Source of the DNA: Coccinella septempunctata
Lineage: Eukaryota; Arthropoda; Insecta; Coleoptera; Coccinellidae
Direction: 5' to 3'
DNA: 64,000 nt
NCBI RefSeq assembly: GCF_907165205.1
Contig: NC_058193.1
Span: 29,029,521 to 29,093,520 of the forward strand
Shown: positions 1-11,195 of the stretch, one piece after another
Numbering within the stretch: the first letter of the stretch is position 1
How the letters are laid out: every line of letters starts with the position of its first letter
Notes under the pieces: generated by a model
What the model saw: the letters and a program-made list of their open reading frames with translations, nothing else
Told to the model about the DNA's origin: nothing
Database searches by the model: none
Made by a program: the position numbers and the translations under genes

Positions 1-744
1 AAACAAACAAACGGCCAAGTTTTGATAAACCGTTTTCACCGATGCTTTCTCCAATTGGAAATAACGGACGTTTTTGTGCTGGAGCGAAATTCCCCCACTA
101 TAGGAAACTTCCCAAAATTCGGGGAATTTCCTTTCAATTCCACCCTATATAATAGAAAAATAATCTCCCAGAGTCTCATTATCGAAAAACCATTTTTCAT
201 TCAACACAAGAACCTTTCCCTCCAGACGTAGATTTTTCATTCATTCAGAGCGACGCGTTTGTGGAAACAGACTCTTCGTTAACATCAATGGAGATGGAAT
301 TGACTTCCCTACGTTTCGCGAATCAGAAGAATGGTCTTTCCCGGAGACACTGAATAATGTCTCCCCTTACACATCACGCGAACTTTTCGCGCCATCTTTT
401 TCATTTCGCTATCGGTATATTCGACGGAAACGTCCCAGCTCACTCTCATTTTTCACCTGTTACGATTTATTCGAAACATGTGTGGCTTTGTATTTATACC
501 CTTTCAGGATGGTGCTCGTCACTCTGTTCGGTCGAGTGCATGGGGGATGATGAATGATGCTATGTATCGAAATTCGGAAGCCCCCAGATTTGTATTTATG
601 TAGGGAGTGTATGCTTTTGCCTGCTTTGTTTTATCCTTCAGAGATTTCAGATTGAAGGATCACGAGTATTTTCGGATATATGTTATAGACAAGATGAATC
701 GGAAATGTCCACAAATATTTCTAGGGATGACGAACATAGAAAAG
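1..744. other. Unassigned AT-rich sequence
   Basis: No gene, exon with splice signals, or recognisable repeat is visible. Short open frames here have no recognisable motif and no splice context. Confidence 0.5.
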
Positions 745-887
745 GATTTTCTGAAACTTTTTAGGGTTCTTCACTCCCAATTTCTGTAACAAAACGGTTA
801 TTTCAATTTTTTAATTGATACTTTTCCAGATATTGGAACAATATTTCAGAGATTGGGAGTGAAAACCCTAAAAAGATTCAGAAAATC
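745..887. repeat. Small hairpin MITE-like element
   Basis: The 143-bp segment is an inverted repeat. The left arm starts GATTTTCTGAAACTTTTTAG and the right arm ends with its imperfect reverse complement at 887. Each arm is about 42 bp and contains the core TTTTAGGGTT followed by CACTCCCAAT. A 96-bp sequence with the same core (4738-4833) sits inside mariner copy M1, so the motif belongs to a dispersed element. No coding capacity. Class is not resolved. Confidence 0.6.
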
Positions 888-1378
888 GATATACAAAAGA
901 ATGTCCGAGCGGTACTACAAATCTTCGATTTGTTCGATAGAGATATCCCAACTTTCCATAGCTAACCTTAACCCTCAAATCTTATACAGAATTTGAATTC
1001 ATTTGGACACACCTTTCGAAAGTTATGTGGAAAACAAACTGATTATTAATAAATGATTCCATTCATCTGCCACTAGGTATTTTTATTAAGTGTTATCCAA
1101 TAGCACGATAGTGTGCAAAAGGAAAACCGATTAAGAGATAAACGGTTTATAGGCAAAAGCCCTCGGTATCAATCAAGGAGCGGTTAAGGGTTTTTAGTGG
1201 ATCTCGAGCTCAGGAGAGTAAGAATCCCCTACAGAAGAGGTGTGGTTCTACTTTTTGAAGATTTTCCTCCTGCTACACAAAAAAATATTGAGTCTCGGTC
1301 ACCCTAAGCACCATTTAGTACCACCTAGCAGACAATTTTGTTTCACCTTGCTGAAGTAGCACTCTCGGAAAACAAACA
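888..1378. other. Unassigned sequence
   Basis: Nothing recognised. No long open frame and no inverted repeat was found. Confidence 0.45.
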
Positions 1379-1733
1379 TATACAGGGTTAGAACTATTCA
1401 GAGGCGGACTATAGGAATATTGAAAACCGTTAAAAATACAGTGTGGCTTGAATTTGAAAAAATAGTACACCAGTATAATCGCTCTATAGGATTATGACTG
1501 CAAACCGAATTTCGTGTAGTTATTTCCAAAAACAAATGAGTTGTAAAGAAAAAAAAAATCTTGATTTTCAGTTTTTTCGAGATATCTCATCAGGAACCAT
1601 CAGATATTTGGGAACTGTTTACACCCACACTCATCCATAAAAAACGCATTTTTTTGTAATTCAAGCCACCCTGTTTTTCCAACTGTTTTCGATATCCTTG
1701 TAGTCCCCCTCTAAATTGTTCTATACCTGTATA
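1379..1733. mobile_element. MITE with TATACAGGG ends (about 355 bp)
   Basis: The left end begins TATACAGGGTTAGAACTATT and continues for about 75 bp. The right end (about 1658-1733) is its diverged reverse complement, ending CCTGTATA. The interior is A/T rich and non-coding. It shares only the CAGGG terminus with the other TATACAGGG elements of this window, so it is a member of the same broad group and not a copy of one of them. Confidence 0.65.
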
Positions 1734-2912
1734 TTTCTAGACTTGAGTTACTCGAAAGCGGTTGATTTTTGGGTATCAGAGGAGTAACTGTTCTGGAGAA
1801 AAAGTTGAATAAAGTTTCGTTACGTATCATCCCAAAGAAACTGGAAACAAAAAATAGTCCAGAAAAGTGTAACACAGCCCTAGATGAACCAAAAAATTCG
1901 AGAATCGTGGGCAAATAGGTGGTCTTGGTATTCTCAAAGAATGCCCAACAGTTGAATATATTACCATTGTACCCATTTCAGGAGTTAGGTAGGAAAAACA
2001 TTGTCGTCAGCATCCAAATTTTTTTTTTGGGAGTATGTCTTAGGAAACTATTGAAAATCTATATAAAACCTAGTTAAAACTGCGTCCCAGAAATGTTCAA
2101 TAAGAGTAAAAAAAATTTCGGGCCAAAAACACTTATTTTCTGGTCTTCTACCTTTGACAAGTATAGGATGTTGCGGCAGTAACTCTACATTTACCAGATT
2201 AAGGGTAGGACAGTAGGACAGTAGAGATAAGACTTGCGTAGTGTGATGAATTCTTTTAATTATTGAAACTAGTTTGATCGAAAGAAGTTCAAGTTTGATA
2301 AAAAAAGATTTTTGAAATTTTGAGAACCGATTGATTTTTACTTCGGTTTGGTTAATTTTTCAGGAAATATGAAAATCTTTCATTGCTATATTAATCTCGT
2401 TGCCAAAGAACAGATCCTTTCTTTGTCTGATTTGAGCCTCCACAGAATTCCTTTTACTGGAAATATTTCTCAAGGAAGAAAATAATGATTAATAAGGATT
2501 TGAATGAAAGGAGGAAGTGATAATTCCGAAGTTGGAGATACTTTCACAATTTCACTCTTAGGGAATTCAAACAAGACATAATTTAATCTTTCAGTTTGTA
2601 TTTACTGCTTTATCCATCTACAATCAAGTGGAAGTACAGCATTTGAGAATGGAAAAATATAAATGTCATTTAGAATGTCAGGTATTGAAATATCATAGTT
2701 TATTGCATCGACAGAAGAATCCTAAACACATAAAGACGAGTCATGAGAAGTACAAAAAGACCAATTCCATGTCAGTCATGCCGCGAGCAGTGCATCGTTT
2801 GACAAGATCGAACAACATATCCTGATCAAATCGATGCCAAGGAACATCGAGAGGGTTACGCATAAACGGAGTATGCGGACGAGTCATCTACGGCTTCATT
2901 TAATGTGGGAAA
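1734..2912. other. 3' flank of the 5-HT7 gene, unassigned
   Basis: The sequence downstream of the receptor stop codon (minus-strand sense) should hold its 3' UTR at the high-coordinate end. No coding region is recognisable in the rest. Confidence 0.5.
2699..2704 (-). terminator. Candidate poly(A) signal of 5-HT7
   Basis: On the minus strand this reads AATAAA, 209 bases after the TGA stop of the receptor exon. Position and sequence fit, but AATAAA is frequent in such AT-rich DNA, so this is only a candidate. Confidence 0.25.
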
Positions 2913-3527
2913 TCATAGGAAGGACTCGTGAGCTGTATTCACTTCTGGGGCTTTGATTTCTTCACCTTCAGCCTCAATATACTCCACCCCTTCGTCGTAG
3001 TCAATATGACACCTAGTTGGGTGTTGATCTGGGTCTCCGTATTGGCTGTGGTAAAACTCTTCCCTCATCATATTGTTCAAACTTCCGCACCTGAAGTACA
3101 GGATGGCCTGGAACGGTTTACGGAAGTCCCGGTTGAGAGTTGCGTATATGACAGGATTGAACAGGCTGTTCGAATAGCCCAGCCAGAGGAAAACACTACC
3201 TACAGTCTTTAGGGTATTGGTTGTTTCCAGGAAGGGCCGCACTAGTGCCAAAACAAAAAACGGCAGCCAACAGAAAGTGAACGCACTCATTATTATACCT
3301 AGCGTTGTGCTCGCTTTGCGCTCTTTTGCCAGCTGAAATCTGAGCTTCTTCTGGTGTGAGTTCGTGCTCGGCGACGTTCTGATTGATGTGAGCAAACTGG
3401 TTCTGGGTTGTTTGGATGGTTTGGTGGGCGTTTTGATGGGCAGCTTGGCCGTGAGCATGGGGCATTGCGACTCGTTGCTGGGGCGAGACTTGAAGCATCG
3501 ACCTAGTGCTGTTTTATCCAGGCTACA
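2913..3527 (-). CDS. 5-HT7: 5-HT7-type serotonin receptor, last exon (third loop, TM6, TM7, tail)
   Basis: This exon encodes 204 residues and a TGA stop. It starts after a strong acceptor (TTCTCTTGTTACAG ending at 3528) in phase 0. After about 70 polar, basic residues completing the third intracellular loop come TM6 with F-x-x-CWLPFF, a short outer loop, and TM7 with NPVIY. Helix 8 follows (NRDFRKPFQ) with a Cys shortly after that could be palmitoylated. The tail is acidic and ends ESFL, which fits a class I PDZ-ligand pattern (S-x-hydrophobic). Known of the family: 5-HT7 receptors couple through Gs to raise cAMP in neurons. Inference: the ERKASTTLGIIMSAF stretch and the ESFL end point to the insect 5-HT7 subtype rather than 5-HT1, octopamine or dopamine receptors. 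Joined to 16232-17104 the protein is 495 residues. No frame damage is visible. Confidence 0.9.
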   Translation of the reverse strand, partial: CSLDKTALGRCFKSRPSNESQCPMLTAKLPIKTPTKPSKQPRTSLLTSIRTSPSTNSHQKKLRFQLAKERKASTTLGIIMSAFTFCWLPFFVLALVRPFLETTNTLKTVGSVFLWLGYSNSLFNPVIYATLNRDFRKPFQAILYFRCGSLNNMMREEFYHSQYGDPDQHPTRCHIDYDEGVEYIEAEGEEIKAPEVNTAHESFL

Positions 3528-4068
3528 CTGTAACAAGAGAAAAAAAGCTGATGATTTGCAGAAATTACAATGAATTTCATTGATATATCCATAGAATTTT
3601 TTTAAGGCTATCGACAAATAATAAAATTAAAAGAAGTTATGATGAAAAAATTCCAATTCTGAATTTTTGTGTTTGTTTTTATACTGATTCGTTTCCACTT
3701 GTTTTTATACTTTTTTATAGTATACATTGAATTTCTTCAACCAGGAAAACTGGATTTCACAATCTAATTTTTGCATTCCACAGGGTTTGCGTAAGAAGTA
3801 AGACGGGCTAGCGACGGCCCTGATGAGGACAAATCGATAGACTTTGCTGATAAACCAAATAACTAAACGTATAAATCAACATTCTGGTATGAGATATGAT
3901 CGCGAATAAATTGTATTGATATTGTTATTGATATTGTATGTATTTATATCTAGTTAGCCTAAAACAGTTGCCATAGCAACGAACAATAACTCATTAGAAG
4001 TGTCAGTTCAAAGTTCGAGGTCACAAAAGTGAATCTGAGTTACGCAATAAATTAAAATAAGAAAGAAG

Positions 4069-5045
4069 ATGTCCACCGAAATTGTGAAAATCGAAAAATT
4101 GGAGTATCGAGCCAACATAAAGTATGATGAGGTAAGCAGATTTACGAAGATATGCTCAATACCCTTGGTGATCAATGTCCTTCGTATGCAACCGTGCAAA
4201 ATTGGACTGCAAGCTTCAAAAGAGGTAAATTTTCCATTGAAGATGATGACCGATCGGGAAAGCCAGTTTCTGTGTCAGTTCCCGAAAATATCGATGCAGT
4301 TCATGACATGATTTTATCAGACCGTCGGATATCTGAAGCACTGAATATTTCATACGGACGCGTTCATCATATAGTTCACGTCAATTTCTACAGAAAAAAA
4401 ATTGCTGCAAAATGGATCCCCAAATGTTTGATTGTTGACAAAAAGCGTGCAAGGCTAGAAGCATCGCGTTCGATCTGTGCTCGATTTGAAAACGAGGTTG
4501 ACTTCTTAAACCGAATTGTTACTATGGATGAGACTTGGGTACATTTCTACGATCCAGAAAAAAAGCAGCAATCGATGGAATGGTGACACTCTGGTTCTCC
4601 AAGACCAAGAAGTTTCGTGTCCAAAAATCTGCTGGAAAAGTTCTTGCTTCAGTTTTTTGGGATTGCCATGGAGGAGTAATCATGATTGATTTTTTGGATA
4701 AGGGTAGAACAATAACTGGAGATTACTATTCGACATTTCTTCATAAACTTTTTAGGGTTTTCAGAGATTGGGAGTGAAAACCCTAAAAGTTTATGAAGAG
4801 ATGCAGTAGCCTCCCAGAATAAATTTCAATCGATATTCGACATTACTGACTACTCTATGAAAAAAAATTAAAGAGAAAAGACGGAAAGCTATCCAAAGGT
4901 GATTTGTTTTTGCAGGACAAGGCCCTTGCAAAAAATTCGAGATTTAGTGTTTGAATCACTAGAACACCCCCCTTATTCACCAGATTTGGCTCCATCCGAC
5001 TATCATCTCTTTCCTCAACTGAAAAAAAAGTTTGAAAGATCGTAA
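4069..5045 (+). pseudogene. mariner transposase pseudogene (M1)
   Basis: This is the broken transposase of M1. It has the N-terminal helix-turn-helix region, a WVHFYDP block after the first catalytic Asp, and the SPDLAPSDYH block. It carries at least one frameshift, one nonsense codon, one 96-bp insertion and one deletion. It would encode a cut-and-paste transposase acting at TA sites if intact; as it stands it cannot. Confidence 0.88.
4738..4833. mobile_element. 96-bp insertion with 11-bp target duplication in M1
   Basis: The 11-bp word TATTCGACATT occurs immediately before (4727-4737) and after (4834-4844) this segment, while copies M2 and M3 have a single equivalent. The insert holds a hairpin, TTTTAGGGTTTTCA then TGAAAACCCTAAAA, around GAGATTGGGAG. 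It resembles the arms of the 745-887 hairpin. The class is unknown. Confidence 0.75.
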
Positions 5046-5260
5046 ATTTTTTTCCAACGAGGAGGTAATAAAAGCTGTGTAGTTCTGGTTTGCAGAGCAA
5101 GAAGAAACATTTTTTTTGAAAGGTCTAAAGACGTTGCAGGTTCGCTGTAATAAATGTATCCAATTAAGAGGACAATATGTTGAGTCATAAAATATTTTGA
5201 CATTGAAATTTTGTTTCGTTCTATAGTAGGCTAAGAAAAATTTTTCAACATATCCTCGTA

Positions 5261-6186
5261 CAATGCATTTCGATACAGCTGCGGCAAAAGACAATCTAAT
5301 TACTATGAATGAAGTGGCCTTCAACATTGATGTAACGGTGAAACATTCAATTCCCTTCAGAATCCAACACTTTATGATATAAAAAAACATTGGAAAACCG
5401 TTAGCAGATTCTTGACGGGAGGCAATGGAAAAACTCCCTATCAGAACCTGAAGGGGAGGATTATCCGAATAATACAGATGATAGCATCTGCCCTACAACC
5501 AAAGCTCGAATATATTTTTTTTGCGATGATGTAAACAGACGTGTGGAATTGGCATTTGCACACTTTATCTTGTAAGCGAAGCGCAAACTTCTATCGCCTT
5601 CTCACAGACATTGATGAATCCCTGATTGCAACGATAACTCCTCGTTATTTGTTCTCGCTGCTTTCTGACTGGCAATTTATCTTTTTTTTGATGGTGGAGT
5701 TCAACTGATATCGGGGATGGAAAACAACAAATCTGTGAAGGATGGACGATTTCAACGGATCGCATAGGAATGGGTACGATAATTCGAGAATAGAAAAACT
5801 AGATTGATCACACAACAACAGTCATCCATAATTTATTCATTTCAGACATGTTCTTTTGTTGACGGGCATTCGATTTCGATCAGAAAGTTTTCGAACCAAT
5901 TGTTAAATCAGTTTAGAAATAACCTATGCGCAGGATCAATCTATTTCTTGTGAGATTTATAACCGGCGTATGCGCCATTTTGCAACTTCAACCTGAGAGG
6001 GTGAGAGGAAATTTAATTGCCATATTTAAGAAATGAAATAAATAATATATGACCTTTTTCATATACCTAACCCTAGAATATAGTAACATTTATAAAATGA
6101 AACCAGCTTCTTTTCAATTCTGTGTATTTCATAATGAATGGATGAATATTTTGTTTTGATCAGAGAGTGAACCTTTGACTTGCCTA
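5261..6186. other. Unassigned intronic sequence
   Basis: Between two mariner copies. No coding or repeat structure was recognised. Confidence 0.45.
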
Positions 6187-7093
6187 CATACAAGAATATA
6201 TTGAAAAATTCTTAGCCTGCTATAGAACCAAACAAAATTTCTATGTCGAAATATTTCATTACTCAACATACTCTACTTTTAATTAGATACATTTATTACA
6301 GCGAACCTGCTACGTCTCTAGACCTTTCAAAATAAAATTTTCTTCTTGCTCTGCAAACCAGAGCTTTTATTACCTCCTCGTTAGAAGATAATTTATGATC
6401 TTTTAAACTTTTTTTTCAGTTGAGGAATGAGATGATAGTCAGATGGAGCCAAATCTGGTGAATAAGGGGGGTGTTCTAGTAATTCAAACCCTAAATCACG
6501 AATTTTTTGCATGGAAACATGAGATTTGTGTGCGGGGGCGTGATCCTGTAAAAACGAAACCTTTGGATAGCTTTCCGCGTCTTTTCTCTTCAATTTTTTT
6601 CCGTAGAGTGGTCAGTAATGTTGAATAGTAATCTCCGGTTATTGTTTTACCCTTATCCAAAAAATCAATCATGATTACTTCATGGCAATCCCAAAAAACT
6701 GAAGCAAGAACTTTTCTAGCAGATTTTGGACACGAAACTTCTTAGATCTTGGAGAACCAGAGTGTCACCATTCCATCGATTGGTGCTTTGTTCCTGGATA
6801 GTAGAAATGTACCCAAATCTCATCCATAGTAACAATTCGGTTTAAGGAGTCTACATCGTTTTCAAATCGAGCACAGATCGAACGCGATGCTTCTACCCTT
6901 GCACGCTTTGCACATTCAAACATTGGGCATCCATTTAGCAGTAATTTCTCTCATGTCCAAATTGACGTGAAATATATGATGATCGCGTTCGTATGAAATA
7001 TTCAGTGCTTCAGATATCCGTTTTAGCCCAATTCGACGGTCTGATAAAAGCATGTCATGAACTCTGCATCGATATTTTCGGGGACTGACACAT
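6187..7093 (-). mobile_element. mariner copy M2, 5'-truncated
   Basis: This is the same family as M1. The transposase 3' end and outer TIR (AGAATATATTGAAAAATTC) are at the low-coordinate side. Readable blocks include LQDHAPAHKSHV, where the usual Asn after the catalytic Asp is His, and HPPYSPDLAPSDYHL at 6393-6593. The copy ends within the N-terminal third, near 7093, so the 5' TIR is missing. Several frameshifts are present. It is opposite in orientation to M1, 0.9 kb away. Confidence 0.88.
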
Positions 7094-8599
7094 CATCAGT
7101 ATTAATTATTGTTCTCAACAAAAATTTAAAAAATGTTGTGAATTAGCATTTTACCATAACTGTTGCTATTGCAATATACTTGTTTTTGAGTAGCAAGAAA
7201 CTAATAATCTTAACAGACCTGAATTATATAGGCACTACAACGTTATTTGGTAGGAAAGTGATAAACGAACGTTGACTTCATTCTGATGAGCGAGCAATTA
7301 AATTTTTTAGAGCGCGAAGCAAGTTCAGTCCCTAATATACAAACTCCATCATTCTAAAGGAGTTGGCTAAATTACAAATTGGTTCACTTAATCTCTCAAA
7401 CAATACGAAATGAACGTTCTACGTCCTCGGATCTCCATCAGATCCTGCTCTGATTGTTGAAACCTATTTCTCGATTCTGTATAGTTCGTTGCTCGAGTCT
7501 ATTCAACATTAAATATTAATTCAGTAGCAGACTGCGTTCTCAATGAGTCCTCGAGTTCATCGTGGCCCAATGAAATATTCAACCTGCTCCCTTCAAATTT
7601 TCTTCAGCACTCAGTTCACTCAGAACATAATTTGAGGGGCATTCCTGTCACATCATTCTTGATATCTCTTCTCGATGGGTTCTTCGTACTATGAGATTAG
7701 GCGATGTCTGTTTGGACCATTTCGTTCTTGATTTTCAGTAGTGAACTTTTTATCGACCAACAAAAGAATAAAAATATTTCGAGGGAAATGTGATTATGAT
7801 CGATAGGTCATGCTCCATACAATATCTACCTACGTTTTTATTCGAAAATAACCAAGCATTACTTGGTTGCAAATCAAGGAAAAATACATAAAAATGAAAC
7901 CACTAGACCTAACGGAGAAAATTTATGTAATACAGCAACATAATTAGTTTCTGTTATAGTCACGAGCTTATCGAATGGCTCTCTACTTAATCAGTAGTTA
8001 ATCATGCCAAGGCAAGCCAGAACAGAACTTAGAAAACGTACTTGTTTGTAAATCCGGAAAAATTAAATTTGAGGAAAAAAAGGGTTCTTATTTCTTAGTG
8101 AATGAATTGATTAAGACAATTGAGTTCCGATAACTCCTTAGTCAGATAATGAATTTTTTCTGACAAAATCAAAGGTTTTACAAAACGTCCATGAACCACA
8201 AATGCCTAAATTGACTCTTTCACTAAAAAAAATGTTTTTTTTTGAACACTCAGTCGCTCTGTTATTGGAATACCCTTCATCACATAGAACATAGGGTGAA
8301 TTCCTTGGTTGATGTATTGTTATGAAACACCAGGTTCGTAACAGGATATGCATATTCGAGAGCAGAACTATGTTGCTGATGCTTATGTGGCGAGAATTTT
8401 GTACTAAGCACCATTACTTATTATTCCTCATGCATGTACGCTAATCTGGCAGGATCAGTTTGTGATTTCGAAGGCAACTTCAAGGTTTGCATTGAATACG
8501 AAATTCTGGAAGGATCCGTTCTCAATTTTACTGGAATAAGAATAGATTTGTTTGTGTTATTTATCTTCAGGTGGAAATATTTCTTCACCTGTAGTGGAA
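7094..8599. other. Unassigned intronic sequence
   Basis: No gene, terminal inverted repeat pair or recognisable protein fragment was seen. Confidence 0.45.
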
Positions 8600-8870
8600 A
8601 TTTCATTTTAATTGACGATAATGACTGTCCTCAACGTAGTTGCCTGGTTAATGAAGCGCTGGAAGGAAGGAAAAGCTGGCCAGCTCACTCTCCAGACATG
8701 AATTTGATCAAGCATGTTTGGGCAAAGATGTGTCCAGTCTAGAACAACTGATTAACAATCTGGAGCAGCTTTAGACGATATTTGCATCAATTTGTTCCCA
8801 AAGACTCAAAAAGGAATGCCTGAGACGAGTTCGTACTAACCAAGTACCTACTAGCTTCACTGAGACTTTC
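8600..8870 (+). pseudogene. Tc1-like transposase C-terminal fragment
   Basis: The stretch DDNDCPQRSC ... WPAHSPDMNLIKHVWAK corresponds to the D-N-A-R-P-H and SPDLNPIEHLW blocks of Tc1-type transposases. The spacing is shortened by a deletion. The catalytic Glu of the last block is Lys here, and a stop follows at about 8740. It is a fossil only. Confidence 0.65.
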
Positions 8871-9555
8871 AAATGAGATGAATTTTTCTTCATTAACCAT
8901 TTTTCTCTGTTATTCAAACCTAGAATTATATCTTTCATCATTTTCTCAATTAAATTTATTCCATTAAACTCGTAATTCTTTTCAGAAAACTAACAAGAAC
9001 ATCAACTGAACATACTCTGGGTTGTCATCGAAATGAACATCTTGAAATTAATTTTCCTGAAAAAATGATGATCTTCTGGTAACACAGAAGCTCCTTGAAC
9101 AACCTATAGCTGAAATTTTACAGGAATATAACGTATTGCAAAATGTTTTCTTATGGTTGTAAAAGCTGAGAGTGACAACTGCTGGACAACCTTGATTATG
9201 TTGATATTCTACTTACGCGTTACTCGAGTAATAACGAACCATTCAATACAGATAAAGGATGAATTCGATATGAATTAATTTAAATGTATCTTGGATTCTT
9301 TCAACCCCAAATTAATTCTGGTTTCTTTCTGAAAAGAAATTAGGGACCATTTCATCTAACAAGGGCAGTTAATTAAGGAAAGATGGAAAGAAGCTTTTCA
9401 ATTTCAGAAGTTTGGTAATCTTGTCGTTATTCCAGAAACTTATATTAAGAGACTGAACCAAGTTCACAGGACGAGGATCTCGTTCGGAATTATCCCTGAA
9501 GATTTTTTGTGTCGAATCAAAATGACAGTAAATTATTCATTGAAATATTCAGAAA
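8871..9555. other. Unassigned intronic sequence
   Basis: No structure was recognised between the Tc1 scrap and the large fold-back element. Confidence 0.4.
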
Positions 9556-10014
9556 GGAACCCGCACACTTAGTTAGAAAAGCGGGTCCAGTGAATTTTCC
9601 CCATTTTTACATATTATATTTATATCAACCTTAAGAACAATATATCAGATTTTCACGAAGGTCTTACATCCGGTTTGTTCTATAGGGCTCTCCAAAATTG
9701 CAGCTACGGAAAAATGAATCTTTAAATTTTGATGATAATTCTTCTAATTCTCGGAATTTCATCATGATGCCTTGGGTTCTGAATAACAAGATATCACAGA
9801 TGTCCAAACACCGCCCATTACGTTAAGTTTCGTTATACAGGCTGTTCCATGAAGCTGTATAAGTAACTGAATGTAACTTGACTTTGGGACCACCCTGAGT
9901 TTTTCAAAATATGATACCATAATGTATGTCCACCTCTGTAGAAAGTTTCATTAATGTACAAAGCACAGTGGCAAAATTATTCACGTTTAAATTCGGATTT
10001 CATACAATTTTTCT

Positions 10015-10600
10015 TTAAAACTTATCTGTAGTTGAGATTGATGTCAAGGAATTCTTAGAAATGTGCCTTGATTTAGTTTCATCTTCGGGAACTGGCAAAC
10101 ACTGTCTAAACAAATCAAGAAATTCGTCTTTTGTAATTGGACAAAGGGCTTTGAATTCCTCATCAGTAAAACCCTTCTCGTCATGATACCTCCATTTAAA
10201 GGCTTCTCCATGGCATTCGCGCATTTTTTTGTAGAAATGTAGAGATTTGAATTCCGTTCATTTTAATGTTTTTCTTGGTGTATCGTATAAACCAACAAGG
10301 AGAGGACGAGGTATAAAAGATCCTCATTCATGTGGTGTCTGCACATTCTAGCATTCTCACTAATATATATGTCATGTCCTATGAAAATTTTCATTCTGCA
10401 CTTCAGTGTTAACCTGCAAAGATCACCACTGTATTCATTGCAAATGAAGCACGCATGACGTGGAGTTTGACGCAAATTTTTTATTAATTTAACTGGTACA
10501 GTAGAATCATCATTTATGTCGTTGATTTCTTCAGTTATCTCTCTCAAACAATTAATGCACAATCTCGTTAATTGGGTTACTTCAACTACCGGTAATTCTA
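10015..10600 (-). pseudogene. Transposase N-terminal remnant (IS5/Harbinger-like, tentatively ISL2EU)
   Basis: Two adjacent minus-strand frames (10263-10562 and 10015-10224) seem to be one broken protein. The first has a Cys/His cluster (CINC, then CFICNE, then MCRHH) like the metal-binding region at the start of some IS5-superfamily transposases. The second reads RECHGEAFKWRYHDEKGFT then a DEEF...LFRQCLPVPE block, and ends HISKNS where the inverted arm begins. The DDE catalytic domain is absent. The family assignment is from remembered resemblance and is tentative; the Cys/His pattern is seen directly. Confidence 0.5.
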
Positions 10601-10601
10601 A

Positions 10602-11195
10602 TAGGGGAGACTAGGGAGCATTGATACATGGGGAGGCTTGATACAGGCTTATATCCGCGATATGTAGCCGTTTTCAAAAGTATTATACTAGTGAACACTA
10701 TTCTTTGGCAGAGGGCATTGCGTGACGTTAATCTGTAAGGCTAACAGTAGTTTGTTTGTGAAATATTCAACAAAGAGTGTTTCGAGGTGAGAAATTGTAA
10801 GTTTTCACTCAAGTTACCTAAGGGTTTTATGGTCATGCATTAATTCTTCGGCATAAACAAACATTTCACTGGGAAATAGGTATAAAACTACTCAATTTAC
10901 AGTTTTATTCGGCATTTGCAAGTGATGCCAATGGGACTTATATTTTCAATTGGTGTCTCATGCCTCCCAGTACATCGTATCAATCCTCCCATATGTGGGG
11001 AGGCTTGAGACAGTTTGCATGTTTTTGTGTTCAACGTTCTGTACAGAATAAGATGTTAATGTTTTGGGACTTCTATATTTATTTTGTTGAACGATTAATT
11101 GAAGAATTATATAATATAAAAAAAGTCCTGTTTCTTCATATAATTCAGTCTCCAAAATAAAAATTCCAAAAAACGTATCAACCCTACCCAGTATG
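10602..11195. repeat. Region with repeated GGGGAGGCTTGA motif
   Basis: Inside the fold-back centre, GGGGAGGCTTGATACA (about 10640), its reverse form near 10965-10975 (TGCCTCCCAG) and GGGGAGGCTTGAGACA (about 11000) recur. Weakly matching ends (GACTAGGGAGCATTGATAC near 10609, and an inverted relative near 11180-11195) suggest a nested TIR element, but the ends are not exact. Confidence 0.35.

Larger units (their letters stand above)
3930..5260 (+). mobile_element. mariner copy M1, decayed
   Basis: The right end ...TCAACATATCCTCGTA matches the TIR of copy M3. The left TIR is eroded (around 3930). The transposase frame begins ATG at 4069 (MSTEIVKIEKLEYRA) and frameshifts after about 20 codons. 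It resumes at 4152 with the mariner DNA-binding region and the first catalytic Asp in TMDETW. A CGA to TGA change at 4584-4586, relative to copy M4, stops it. A deletion removes much of the DNAPAH region around the second Asp, leaving YSPDLAPSDYHLF near 4975-5010, the third-Asp region of the D,D34D mariner family. A 96-bp insertion lies at 4738-4833. The copy is inactive. Confidence 0.9.

Noticed and set aside
1571..1600. CTGATGAGATATCTCGAAAA on the minus strand resembling a hammerhead core
   Set aside because: No stem III, no cleavage triplet and no stem I partner; GAGATATCTCGAAAA is a common low-complexity palindrome in AT-rich DNA.
3196..3498. 100-codon frame overlapping the receptor's last exon
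   Set aside because: Another frame of the same minus-strand exon. The 5-HT7 frame has TM6/TM7 motifs and correct splice phase.
3805..3835. CTGATGAGGAC word downstream of GGCC
   Set aside because: There is no GAAA or cleavage triplet at the right distance.
4977..5390. 137-codon frame antisense to mariner M1
   Set aside because: Runs opposite to the transposase and has no recognisable feature.
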